The notes under the pieces: generated by a model
Told to the model about the DNA's origin: nothing
The model's database searches: none
The model's input: the letters and a program-made list of their open reading frames with translations, nothing else
Made by a program: the position numbers and the translations under genes
Part shown: one piece after another, positions 7,097 to 15,328 of the stretch
Numbering within the stretch: position 1 is the stretch's first letter
How the letters are laid out: each line of letters starts with the position of its first letter
Assembly (NCBI GenBank): GCA_030666985.1
Contig: DAOUWT010000026.1
Coordinates: forward strand, 1-16,361
Length of the DNA stretch: 16,361 nt
Reading direction: 5' to 3'
DNA from: Chloroflexota bacterium
GTDB taxonomy: Bacteria; Chloroflexota; Anaerolineae; Anaerolineales; UBA11858

Positions 7097-8092
7097 TTGG
7101 AAGATAGAGAAGTCATTTTAGACATCCAAGATTTGCGGACACGATTTGCCACGAATGAAGGCCTTGTTCACGCGGTCAATGGAATATCGTATCAATTGCA
7201 CGCTGGTGAAACTTTGGGAATTGTTGGAGAGAGTGGGTGTGGTAAAAGTGTCTCAATGCTATCTGTGATGCGTTTATTGCAAGTTCCACCTGCTAAAATC
7301 CTAGCGGACGCCATCAAATTTAAAGGAGAGGATCTGATGTTGATACCACGCTCGGAAATGCGCCGTGTGCGTGGTAATGAGATAGCCATGATCTTCCAGG
7401 ACCCGATGACATCATTGAATCCCGTTTTAACCGTGGGATTCCAGATCAAGGAACCTTTGAAATTACACATGGGGTTAAGCGATGAGGACGCTACTGAGCG
7501 TGCGGCAGAATTGCTGACATTGGTAGAGATTCCAGATGCCGAATTGCGGCTAAATGATTACCCGCACCAATTTTCTGGGGGCATGCGCCAACGCGCTATG
7601 GTTGCGATAGCTTTGGCTTGTAATCCAACTTTGTTGATAGCTGATGAACCAACGACTGCTTTGGATGTGACTATTCAGGCCCAATTGGTTGATTTGGTGA
7701 AGCAATTGCAGCATGAGTTGGGCATGGCTTTGATTTGGATCACCCACGACTTGGGTGTTGTAGCCGGTTTAGCTGAACGTGTAATTGTGATGTACGCGGG
7801 CTTTGTGGTAGAAGATGCCCTGGTGGATGATTTGTACGGAAATCCGCGCCACCCTTACACGGCCGCTTTGCTGCGTTCATTACCGCGGATGGATGGCAGA
7901 TCCGGCGAAGTTCTGGAAGTTATTGAAGGACTCCCTCCAGACTTGCTGGATGAACCGGTGGGGTGTCCCTTTGCGCCTCGCTGCTCTTTTGTGAAAGATA
8001 AATGCCGAGAACAGAATCCGCTTCTAGAAGAGTTTGCACCACAACATAATGTGGCTTGCTGGATTGATATTAATACAGGTGAATTTAAATGA
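7097..8092 (+). CDS. Peptide ABC transporter ATP-binding protein (OppD/DppD-like)
   Basis: This is one of the two cytoplasmic ATPases that power the importer encoded by this operon. The protein has 331 residues. Walker A is G44-ESGCGK-S51, the signature is F159-SGGMRQR, and Walker B ends LLIAD183-E184, followed by the D-loop (ALDVT) and H-loop (WITHDLG). The C-terminal oligopeptide/dipeptide extension (oligo_HPY) is present, with NPRHPYT and a cysteine cluster (GCPFAPRCSFVKDKC) typical of the OppD/DppD group. The start is TTG at 7097, supported by GAGGAGG 8 nt upstream. The stop overlaps the next start as ATGA, so the two ATPases are translationally coupled and probably heterodimerise. Confidence 0.96.
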   Translation: MEDREVILDIQDLRTRFATNEGLVHAVNGISYQLHAGETLGIVGESGCGKSVSMLSVMRLLQVPPAKILADAIKFKGEDLMLIPRSEMRRVRGNEIAMIFQDPMTSLNPVLTVGFQIKEPLKLHMGLSDEDATERAAELLTLVEIPDAELRLNDYPHQFSGGMRQRAMVAIALACNPTLLIADEPTTALDVTIQAQLVDLVKQLQHELGMALIWITHDLGVVAGLAERVIVMYAGFVVEDALVDDLYGNPRHPYTAALLRSLPRMDGRSGEVLEVIEGLPPDLLDEPVGCPFAPRCSFVKDKCREQNPLLEEFAPQHNVACWIDINTGEFK

Positions 8093-9069
8093 GGGAAGAA
8101 AAAGCATTAGTTAGAGTAGAAAACCTTGTAAAGTATTTCCCTATTACGCGGGGTATTGTCTTTCAGAAACAGGTTGGAGCGGTTAGAGCTGTCGATAATA
8201 TTTCTTTTGAAATTCGCGAAGGGGAAACCTTGGGCTTGGTGGGGGAGAGCGGATGCGGAAAATCGACAACTGGACGTGCAGTATTGCAGCTTCATAAGCC
8301 GACATCTGGAAGCGTTTATTATGATGATGTTGATTTGGTGAGTGCAGATGGCGGCACAATGCGCGATTTGAGACGCGATATACAAATCATTTTTCAGGAT
8401 CCATATGCTTCGCTCAATCCCAGAATGACGGTTGGTCATATCATCGAGGAGCCGTTGGAAGTACACAGTATAGGAACCAAGAAAGAACGTCGTGAACGCG
8501 TGAAAGAGTTGCTTGCCTTGGTTAACATGAATCCATACTTTATCAATCGTTACCCTCATGAATTTTCTGGAGGACAACGCCAACGCATTGGTGTTGCTAG
8601 GGCATTAGCACTGCAGCCAAAATTTATCGTTTGTGATGAACCAATTTCAGCCTTAGATGTTTCTGTTCAGGCGCAGGTTGTTAACTTGTTGGAAGAATTG
8701 CAGGACAAATTAGGACTGACATACTTATTCATTGCGCATGACTTGAGTATGGTTCGCCATATTTCAGATCGTATTGCGGTAATGTATCTTGGTAAACTTG
8801 TCGAATTGACTAGTCGTGATGAGCTTTATAGCAATACACAGCACCCTTATACCAAGGCTTTGATCTCAGCGGTTCCGGTTCCTGACCCGGTCATGGAACG
8901 CGAGCGGGAGCGGATAATTTTGCGCGGGCATGTGCCAAGTCCTGCTAATCCTCCTTCTGGGTGCCGTTTCCATACTCGTTGCTCTATTGTTGAAGATATT
9001 TGCAAAAGGGAAGAGCCAAAATGGCGAGAAATCAAAGATGATCATTGGGTAGCTTGTCACCTGGTATAA
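8089..9069 (+). CDS. Peptide ABC transporter ATP-binding protein (OppF/DppF-like)
   Basis: This is the second ATPase of the importer, 326 residues. Walker A is G52-ESGCGK-S59, the signature is F159-SGGQRQRIG, and Walker B ends at D183-E184. The Q-loop (FQDPYASLNPRM) and H-loop (IAHDLS) are intact. The C-terminal oligo_HPY region has QHPYTKAL and a Cys-containing tail (CRFHTRCSIVEDIC). The N-terminal VENLVKYFPIT opening is typical of OppF. The start ATG overlaps the preceding stop by 4 nt. A 177-nt spacer separates it from the binding-protein gene. Confidence 0.96.
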   Translation: MREEKALVRVENLVKYFPITRGIVFQKQVGAVRAVDNISFEIREGETLGLVGESGCGKSTTGRAVLQLHKPTSGSVYYDDVDLVSADGGTMRDLRRDIQIIFQDPYASLNPRMTVGHIIEEPLEVHSIGTKKERRERVKELLALVNMNPYFINRYPHEFSGGQRQRIGVARALALQPKFIVCDEPISALDVSVQAQVVNLLEELQDKLGLTYLFIAHDLSMVRHISDRIAVMYLGKLVELTSRDELYSNTQHPYTKALISAVPVPDPVMERERERIILRGHVPSPANPPSGCRFHTRCSIVEDICKREEPKWREIKDDHWVACHLV

Positions 9070-9158
9070 TTGGTTCCAGAAAAGCGTTTGATGTTTGGAA
9101 TTAAATGCTGGAAATACCAAAGTTTGAATGGTCATTGATAGGTTGTGAAATCCCCATA

Positions 9159-9170
9159 AAAGGAGGTGAT
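9159..9170 (+). promoter_or_regulatory. Full-length anti-SD match upstream of the binding-protein gene
   Basis: AAAGGAGGTGAT is perfectly complementary to 12 bases of the 3' end of bacterial 16S rRNA. It does not sit at the proper distance from any long gene. An ATG that overlaps it (9169) opens a 5-codon frame (MFSPK, stop at 9184-9186), and the true start at 9247 has its own site. It may be a leader micro-ORF, a ribosome standby site or chance. Confidence 0.5.
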
Positions 9171-9246
9171 GTTTTCCCCGAAATAACAAATCACGTTGCT
9201 TATCGTTTGTAAAACTTACTTTATTTAATTAAGGAGAAGAAAGATT

Positions 9247-11055
9247 ATGAAGAAATCACTGTTAATAATTTTCTCTGTTTTGGTTGCAAGCACTATGCTA
9301 TTTGCTGCGTGCGCCGCTCCAGAACCTGAAAAAATTATCGAAACTGTAGTTGTTACCGAAAAAGAGACAGTTGTCGAGACCGTAGAGGTTGAGGTTGTAA
9401 AAACAGTTGAGGTTGAGGTTGAAGCAGAGGTCGAAGCACCCCCTGAACCTGAATTTTCCCTTGACGACCTGGGTGTTGTTGCCTTGGATGATCACACCGT
9501 CCAATTCACGCTTGAGCATAAGGCTGGCTTCTTCCCCGCTATTGCGGGTATGTGGGTAGCCAATCCTATGCCCCAGTGGACCATTGATGAATGGGCAGAG
9601 AAATGGACCGAGGCTGGTCTCATTGTAACCAACGGCCCATACGCTTTAGAAAGCTGGATTCATGGCGGCGAGCTGAACCTTGTTAAGAACCCTCTGTGGG
9701 TCAACGCTGATGAAGTGACAATTGAGCGTGTCGAAGGCGCCATGATCACTGAGGCATCCACCGCTTTTGCTCTTTATGAGAATGGCGACCTGGATTCCAC
9801 TGGTGTGCCGCTGCCTGAGATGGATCGTGTCAAAGCTGATCCTAAGTTGAGCGAAGAACTCGTCATTGCACCGGTTCCCTGCACCTACTACTACGGATTC
9901 ACCAACACGAAACCCCCCTTTGATGATGTCCGTGTCCGCACCGCTTTCGTGCAGGCCATTGACCGCCAGAGCCTAATTGACAATGTGACCAAAGGCAACC
10001 AAATTCCGGCGACGAGCTTTGCTCCTCCTGGAATCTTTGGCGCTCCTGCGCCCGGAACAGTTGGCTTGCCCTTTGATGCCGCTGCCGCCGTGGCGTCTTT
10101 GCAGTCCTACTTGGATGAGAAAGGTATGACCATTGAAGATTTCAATGCTCTGGACGTTACTTTGATGCACAATACCAGTGAAGGCCATGCTCTCATCGCC
10201 GCTGCTATTCAGCAGATGTGGGCTGACAACCTGGGCGTTGATGTCCGTGTTGAGAATCAAGAGTGGAAGGTTTACCTGACCACCCTTAAGAACACCACGC
10301 CCCTTGAAGAAATGCCGCACATTTGGCGTCTTGGTTGGTGTGCCGACTATCCTGATGAGAACAACTGGATTCACGAAGTTTTCAACTCAGATGAAGGTGC
10401 AAACCGTGTGCGCACTGACAATGCTGACTTCAACGCTCTCACCGTTGCCGCCGCTCAGGCTGATGACCCGGCCGAGCGCGAGGCCCTGTATGAACAGGCC
10501 GAGAGGATGTTCGCGGAAGAAATGGTTGCTTACGCACCGATTTATCACTACACCACCGTTAATGTAACGCAGTCATGGTTGACCCGTAACTTCCCGCCCT
10601 TGGGCGCTAACGATTTCTATAACTGGATCCTCGGTGAAGGTCGCACAGCCCTGCATTGGAACTGGGGCACTGAACCTCCCACCCTCGATCCTTCCTTGGC
10701 CACTGACACCACCTCTGTGGATGTTGTTGGTAACACCTTTGTCGGTCTGACAAAGTTTGACCCCGTCACAGGTGAGGTTTCTCCTTATCTGGCGACCACC
10801 TGGGAATCTGGTGAAGATGCTGATGGCAACCAGACCTGGACCTTCACTCTGCGTGAGGATATCGCCTGGATTTCTTATGATCCCGTTACTGGCGAGACCA
10901 CGCAGGTTGTGGACGCTGATGGCAATCCTCTCTTTGTGACCGCGCACGATGTTGTTTATGGTGTCAAGCGTACAGTAGACCCGGCCACGGCCTCTGACTA
11001 CTCTTACGTGCTTTACATCATCAAAAATGCAGCCCCCATCAATGCCGGCGAGTAG
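9247..11055 (+). CDS. Family 5 solute-binding lipoprotein with circularly permuted domain order
   Basis: This is the extracytoplasmic binding protein of the importer, 602 residues. The signal peptide ends in a lipobox (AAC, Cys22), followed by a Val/Glu/Thr-rich linker to about residue 68. Residues 70-462 correspond to the middle and C-terminal part of ordinary SBP_bac_5 proteins: VALDDHTVQF, then WTEAGLIVTNGPY, KPPFDDVRVRTAF, FAPPGIFGAP and SWLTRNFPP. Residues 463-602 are the part that normally begins the mature protein: ALHWNWGTEPPTLDPSLATD, VGLTKFDPVTGEV, TWTFTLRED and VTAHDVVYGVKR. The stop comes right after NAGE, which in the usual order would lead into the VVALDD segment. The two parts total about 530 residues, so little seems missing. 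AAGGAG lies upstream of the ATG at 9247, and a strong terminator hairpin follows the stop. A permutation, a translocation within the gene or an assembly error could explain this. The ligand is probably an oligopeptide but is unproven. Confidence 0.93.
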   Translation: MKKSLLIIFSVLVASTMLFAACAAPEPEKIIETVVVTEKETVVETVEVEVVKTVEVEVEAEVEAPPEPEFSLDDLGVVALDDHTVQFTLEHKAGFFPAIAGMWVANPMPQWTIDEWAEKWTEAGLIVTNGPYALESWIHGGELNLVKNPLWVNADEVTIERVEGAMITEASTAFALYENGDLDSTGVPLPEMDRVKADPKLSEELVIAPVPCTYYYGFTNTKPPFDDVRVRTAFVQAIDRQSLIDNVTKGNQIPATSFAPPGIFGAPAPGTVGLPFDAAAAVASLQSYLDEKGMTIEDFNALDVTLMHNTSEGHALIAAAIQQMWADNLGVDVRVENQEWKVYLTTLKNTTPLEEMPHIWRLGWCADYPDENNWIHEVFNSDEGANRVRTDNADFNALTVAAAQADDPAEREALYEQAERMFAEEMVAYAPIYHYTTVNVTQSWLTRNFPPLGANDFYNWILGEGRTALHWNWGTEPPTLDPSLATDTTSVDVVGNTFVGLTKFDPVTGEVSPYLATTWESGEDADGNQTWTFTLREDIAWISYDPVTGETTQVVDADGNPLFVTAHDVVYGVKRTVDPATASDYSYVLYIIKNAAPINAGE

Positions 11056-11103
11056 ATAGCGGTGTTGAATGAAGTTGCTAGTAGTCTTTACGTTTAGTTT
11101 AAC

Positions 11104-11143
11104 TTCGGGGGACGGAGTTCTGCTCCGTTCCCCCGAATATTTT
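11104..11143 (+). terminator. Intercistronic terminator/processing hairpin after the binding-protein gene
   Basis: TTCGGGGGACGGAG (11104-11117) pairs with CTCCGTTCCCCCGAA (11123-11137) around a TTCTG loop, with a single bulged base, followed by TATTTTA. It lies inside the operon, between the binding-protein and first permease genes. Partial termination or mRNA stabilisation here would give more binding protein than permease, the usual stoichiometry for such importers. Confidence 0.85.
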
Positions 11144-11158
11144 AGGGAGGTGTAGCCT

Positions 11159-12175
11159 ATGTTTCGGTATATCATCCGTCGAATTTTGCAATTTATCCCT
11201 GTTTTACTTGCAGTCACCTTTTTTACCTTTGTGATGATGCGTGCCATACCAGGTGGCCCCTTTGATTTTGCAGGTGACAGAAGCTTGCCCCCTCAAGTGG
11301 TGGCAAACTTGAATGCTAGATATCATTTGGATTGGCCTATGTGGAAGCAATTTCTTTCCTATGTGGTTGGAGATGAGATGCTAGGCGAAGAAGGATCATC
11401 CAGGGGGCTTATTCGGGGAGATTTAGGGTTATCTCTGCGTTATCGGGGACAAAGTGTTAATGACATTATCGCCACAACTTTACCTGTCTCGGCGCAGCTT
11501 GGCTTTATGGCTTTGTTATTGGCATTATTCATTGGAATCCCAATGGGGACGATTGCCGCATTGAAACAAAATACCTGGATAGATTACACAAGCACTTTTG
11601 CAGCAGTTGCTTTTCTCTCGATTCCTAACCTAGTCTTGGCTCCCATATTGATATGGATATTCGCTCTTAAATTAGGATGGTTCCCGGTCGCGACATGGGG
11701 GGCGAAACCGCCCTACTTGTGGGGCTTCTTGCCCTCGTTAGAGCAAATGAATATAGATTATTTCAAACATGCCGTATTGCCGGTCTTTGCCCTGGGAACT
11801 TCCTCAGCGGCCGGGATCGCTCGTCTGACACGTGCTAGTTTATTACAGGTCGTGAACGAAGATTATATCCGTACAGCACGCTCCAAAGGATTGCGCGAGC
11901 GCACGGTGATCATTGTACATGCGCTTAAAAACAGCTTGATTCCTGTTGTCACAATCATCGGCCCAGCTTTTGCAGCCCTGGTCACCGGAACCTTTGTCGT
12001 GGAATTGATCTTTGGGCTTAATGGCATGGGTAAACATTTCGTAAACAGTATTGGTAATCGTGATTACTCGATCATCACAGGCGTTACGCTGCTTTATGCG
12101 ATCGTGTTGGTAATCGCGAATTTATTGGTAGATATTTCGTATGCATGGCTAGATCCGCGCATTCGTTTTGATTAG
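11159..12175 (+). CDS. Peptide ABC transporter permease (DppB/OppB-like)
   Basis: This is an integral membrane subunit forming half of the translocation path, 338 residues. It opens with the typical MFRYIIRRILQFIPVLLAVTF segment, in which the first membrane helix begins, followed by AIPGGPFD. About six membrane helices are visible. The cytoplasmic EAA-type loop that docks to the ATPase is E234-DYIRTARSKGL245, followed by HALKNSLIPVVT. The C-terminus (YAWLDPRIRF) is characteristic of the DppB group. The start ATG has AGGGAGG about 7 nt upstream, just after the intercistronic hairpin. Confidence 0.96.
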   Translation: MFRYIIRRILQFIPVLLAVTFFTFVMMRAIPGGPFDFAGDRSLPPQVVANLNARYHLDWPMWKQFLSYVVGDEMLGEEGSSRGLIRGDLGLSLRYRGQSVNDIIATTLPVSAQLGFMALLLALFIGIPMGTIAALKQNTWIDYTSTFAAVAFLSIPNLVLAPILIWIFALKLGWFPVATWGAKPPYLWGFLPSLEQMNIDYFKHAVLPVFALGTSSAAGIARLTRASLLQVVNEDYIRTARSKGLRERTVIIVHALKNSLIPVVTIIGPAFAALVTGTFVVELIFGLNGMGKHFVNSIGNRDYSIITGVTLLYAIVLVIANLLVDISYAWLDPRIRFD

Positions 12176-12221
12176 AGATATTTCACCAACTAACGAAAAA
12201 GGATATCTCAGGAGGTAGAAT

Positions 12222-13229
12222 ATGGCAGTTGAAGATCTGGCACAAGAGATGGATGCTATAGTCCGCAAAGAACGCAGTTTGTGGGCTGAATCGTTCAATC
12301 GTCTTTTTAAAAATAAGCTGGCTGTTATTAGCGGCTTTTTTATTATTGCCCTGGTAATAGTAGCCATCTTCGCGGAATTTTTTGCTCCTTATCACTATGC
12401 TGAGCAAGACCTGTTGGCGAATAGCGCGATCCCCGAATGGATGCTCTTTCTGCTCCCTGAAGGAGCAGAGAACTATGCCCGTATCAGCGAGGCCTACCCT
12501 CTAGCTGCGGATAACCTGGGACGCGACATTCTAAGCCGGACAATTTACGGTGCGCGTGTTTCTTTGGCGGTTGCCTTTGTCGGTTCTGCTGTCAGCCTGA
12601 TGGTTGGTATAATCTATGGCATGATTTCCGGCTATTCGGGGGGGCGCATTGACAGCATTATGATGCGTGTTGTAGACTTCTTGTACGCATTTCCGTTTTT
12701 AGTAGTCGTAATTTTGTTGCAAACCTATTTTAAAGCGATCGCGCGACGAGGGGGTGGAAGTGGCATTGGCCTTGTTTTTATCAACATGAATAATGAAATG
12801 GGCGGCATGCTTTTCCTATTTATTGCTATTGGGTTGATCAACTGGCTAGGTATGGCTCGTATTGCACGCGGTCAGGTGTTATCCTTCAAGAAGAAAGAAT
12901 TTGTAGAAGCAGCCCGGGCTGTTGGCGCAAACGATACGCGCATCTTGGTCAAACACTTATTCCCGAATATTCTTGGCCCGCTAGTTGTTGCTGAGACACT
13001 GGCTATTCCGGGATATATCTTCACCGAAGCTTTCTTAAGTTTTATTGGTTTGGGGGTTGATGCGCCCACGGCAAGTTGGGGTATTATGATCTCGGATGCT
13101 GTCCAAGGTTTGAGATCGTATCCGAACCAGGTATTGGTACCTGCAATTGCACTTTCTCTGACCACGCTGGCATTCAACTTCCTCGGAGACGGGCTAAGAG
13201 ATGCATTTGATCCTCGTCAAAAGCGTTAA
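12222..13229 (+). CDS. Peptide ABC transporter permease (DppC/OppC-like)
   Basis: This is the second membrane subunit of the importer, 335 residues. It has an N-terminal cytoplasmic segment and first membrane helix of the OppC_N type (FKNKLAVISGFFIIALVIVA), then ADNLGRDILSRTIYGARVSL. The EAA loop is E226-FVEAARAVGA236 followed by KHLFPNILGP. The C-terminal FLGDGLRDAFDPR is a DppC/OppC hallmark. A stretch before the EAA helix (about 170-190, ARRGGGSGIG...) looks longer than in compact homologues. AGGAGGT lies 7 nt before the ATG. This is the last gene before a terminator-like hairpin. Confidence 0.96.
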   Translation: MAVEDLAQEMDAIVRKERSLWAESFNRLFKNKLAVISGFFIIALVIVAIFAEFFAPYHYAEQDLLANSAIPEWMLFLLPEGAENYARISEAYPLAADNLGRDILSRTIYGARVSLAVAFVGSAVSLMVGIIYGMISGYSGGRIDSIMMRVVDFLYAFPFLVVVILLQTYFKAIARRGGGSGIGLVFINMNNEMGGMLFLFIAIGLINWLGMARIARGQVLSFKKKEFVEAARAVGANDTRILVKHLFPNILGPLVVAETLAIPGYIFTEAFLSFIGLGVDAPTASWGIMISDAVQGLRSYPNQVLVPAIALSLTTLAFNFLGDGLRDAFDPRQKR

Positions 13230-13302
13230 GTAGTTGTTAACAATTATTGGCATTAATGCAGATTGATTAGAAAATAAAAAAATATCATAAAAAACACAAA
13301 TC

Positions 13303-13339
13303 CACTGCGGACGTTTTTTGCGTTCGCAGTGATGTTTTC
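13303..13339 (+). terminator. Terminator-like hairpin ending the importer operon
   Basis: CACTGCGGACG (13303-13313) pairs with CGTTCGCAGTG (13321-13331) with one G-U pair and a T-rich 7-nt loop, followed by ATGTTTTCT. The T-tail is interrupted, so termination may be partial. The hairpin ends only about 15 nt before the ribosome site of the next gene, so it could also act as an attenuator for that gene. Confidence 0.6.
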
Positions 13340-13359
13340 TGACCACAGGAAGGTTTGAA

Positions 13360-15132
13360 GTGAAAACTTATTTTTCTTCCAAGCAGGTAATTATCTTTTC
13401 AATATTGTTATTGTTGGTAATGGGCCTTGTTGTTGGATGCGGGACAGGTTCAGAGAAATCACGTAAGGCCTCTGAGGATTGGGGCCGAGGTTTGTTGTTA
13501 GGGACAAATGCTTTAACTAAAGCAGGATTGACAATTGATCAAAGCAGCAAAGAGGTTCACGCGGCCTGGTTTTTTTGGGAGGAATCGAAGGGTGTTGGTC
13601 TTCGTTATGTAAGAATAGATCAGAAAGCACAAGTGAAGGTTGAACGTGAATTGATGCAGTTCTCCGGACGAGTGCGCTCGCCTAATTTACTCCCTTCTGG
13701 CAATCAATATTTCCATTTATTTTGGGCCGGTTATGATGAAAACGTGGAAAAGTGGCAATTATGGTATGCTCAACTGGATCACCAGGGGACTATCAAGGGT
13801 ACGGCAGAGCGGCTTTCTAGTGAAAGATCAGGAGTATCACAATACGTAGTAATGCCAGATAAAAGCGGGGGTGTTGTCGTTGTATGGGAAGACACCGAGT
13901 CTGGCGGCATAAATTTAACCCGCATATCTTCATCAGGAGCGAAGGAGACTGACACCGTGTGTGTTGTAGCACGGGGCACGGTGCCATCTGCTCAAGTTGA
14001 CGATCAAGGACAAATTCATCTTGTTTGGATGGGCGATAGCAGCAATTTGATGTATCAACTATTGGATGCGCAGACCTCAATGCCTGTAGATGGGACGATT
14101 ATCGCCCATGTCCCGCTTGGAACAGGCGCTAGTCTAGAAGGCCCTGTTTTAGGTTTGGGAGATCAATGGATTTATGTTTTCTGGTCTATTTTGAATCAGT
14201 CAGGTTTGGAGGCTGGAACAGCAAAGACAGAGCACATCATTTTTCCTGTTGGATCTCCTGATGAAGCATCCACTGTAGCTAATATTGCTGTTTTGCCTTT
14301 AGAAGAACAACCCTATGAATCTGCCGAAGGAGATTACACATATTCCCAACTTGTTCCCGCTGAGTATGTTAAAGGGAATAGCGATTTTGTGTATGATCCT
14401 GTTGTTGTCCAAAACCCCTCTAGTGAAATAGCTGTTGCCTTGGCAGTTCAGCAGCAACATCGTTTAGACAGTCACATTCAGATTGTGATTGCTGTGATGT
14501 CAGATGGAGAGTATAAAGGTTATAACTTTGCCACCAAAACACAAGCAATTTCAAGTGATGCGGCCTTGTCGGCGGATTCTGACGGAAATTTGCATTTGAT
14601 CTGGCGGGATGGCTTTGATAGAAAAAACATTTATTATACAACAACAGCCCAAGATGCCCGATCAGAGTTAGATCGTTTCCATCTTCAAGATGTGATGACG
14701 CTTATTCTGAGAGGCGGAATGGAGAGCGTAGCAGGTATTTTGCTCTTTCCGTTTGCTTTCTTGTGGGTGCTCCCGGGGCTGGTATTGTTAGTGGGGTGGC
14801 AGCTAATCAATAATGATGAAGACCTGACGCAAATTACCTCGTGGGTGTTGCTGGTGGTTGCGGTGATTCTATATCAGGGAACTAAAGTGGTCGTATTTCC
14901 CACAATGGTTGATTACGTGCCCTTTTCTGCTTGGATAGATATAGCTCCCACCTTCCAGCCAGCGTTACGTTTATTAATACCGTTAGGTATCTTTGGCATA
15001 GCCGTTGGTGTGGCAGAGAGAGCGCGACGCAAGTCTATGACCTCGACATTACGCTACTATTTTTTCATTGTTATCGTGGATACAATCCTGACATTAGCTA
15101 TTTATGGGGTGAATTTCATGGGAGCGTATTAA
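13360..15132 (+). CDS. Lipoprotein with propeller-like repeats and four C-terminal membrane helices (unknown function)
   Basis: I do not recognise a named family for the whole 590-residue protein. The N-terminal signal peptide ends in a lipobox (VVGC, Cys27). Repeated strands of the form hydrophobic-H-hydrophobic-x-W recur about every 50 residues at W70, W122, W176, W223, W275 and W415, with a weaker one near 361. This pattern fits a seven- or eight-bladed beta-propeller, as in BNR/sialidase-like folds, facing the cell exterior. Four membrane helices follow at about 459-482, 495-513, 536-554 and 567-587. The combination of lipid anchor, external propeller and membrane bundle suggests an envelope sensor or adhesin-like protein, but no function can be assigned. 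The start is GTG at 13360, with AGGAAGG 6 nt upstream. It follows the importer operon in the same direction and is convergent with the MoxR gene. Confidence 0.85.
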   Translation: MKTYFSSKQVIIFSILLLLVMGLVVGCGTGSEKSRKASEDWGRGLLLGTNALTKAGLTIDQSSKEVHAAWFFWEESKGVGLRYVRIDQKAQVKVERELMQFSGRVRSPNLLPSGNQYFHLFWAGYDENVEKWQLWYAQLDHQGTIKGTAERLSSERSGVSQYVVMPDKSGGVVVVWEDTESGGINLTRISSSGAKETDTVCVVARGTVPSAQVDDQGQIHLVWMGDSSNLMYQLLDAQTSMPVDGTIIAHVPLGTGASLEGPVLGLGDQWIYVFWSILNQSGLEAGTAKTEHIIFPVGSPDEASTVANIAVLPLEEQPYESAEGDYTYSQLVPAEYVKGNSDFVYDPVVVQNPSSEIAVALAVQQQHRLDSHIQIVIAVMSDGEYKGYNFATKTQAISSDAALSADSDGNLHLIWRDGFDRKNIYYTTTAQDARSELDRFHLQDVMTLILRGGMESVAGILLFPFAFLWVLPGLVLLVGWQLINNDEDLTQITSWVLLVVAVILYQGTKVVVFPTMVDYVPFSAWIDIAPTFQPALRLLIPLGIFGIAVGVAERARRKSMTSTLRYYFFIVIVDTILTLAIYGVNFMGAY

Positions 15133-15233
15133 TCAATGTGCGCTAAGCACTTTAGAATTTTTTCTGATCCGCCCTCACCCTAGCCCTTGCTTTGCACGCC
15201 CTCGGCGTCCCGCGAGGAGGAGGAACTCGTCTT

Positions 15234-15327
15234 TCCTACCTCGCAACCCGCACCTCCTACCTCGCGTCTCCTACCTCGCCTCTCAGTACCTAATCCCCTA
15301 GTCCCTGATTCCTGGTCACTAGTCACC
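15234..15327. repeat. Degenerate pyrimidine-rich heptamer array between convergent genes
   Basis: TCCTACCTCGC occurs at 15234, 15255 and 15269, at offsets of 21 and 14 bp, both multiples of seven. The sequence then continues as related heptamers (CTAATCC, CCTAGTC, CCTGATT, CCTGGTC, ACTAGTC) up to the 3' end of the MoxR gene. The rest of the 15133-15328 spacer shows no gene. Confidence 0.75.
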
Positions 15328-15328
15328 A

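Noticed and set aside
10624..10629. BamHI site (GGATCC) at the permutation junction as a sign of cloning
   Set aside because: A six-base site is expected by chance every few kb, it falls inside a conserved codon context (W-I-L), and no other vector-like sequence is present.
10573..11247. 224-codon minus-strand frame across the end of the permuted binding-protein gene
   Set aside because: It runs through a terminator hairpin and into a permease gene on the other strand, has no ribosome site, and its product is not recognisable.
13247..13273. Promoter for the propeller lipoprotein gene (TTGGCA with TAGAAA)
   Set aside because: The spacing is only 15 bp and the -10 match is poor, so it was not listed.
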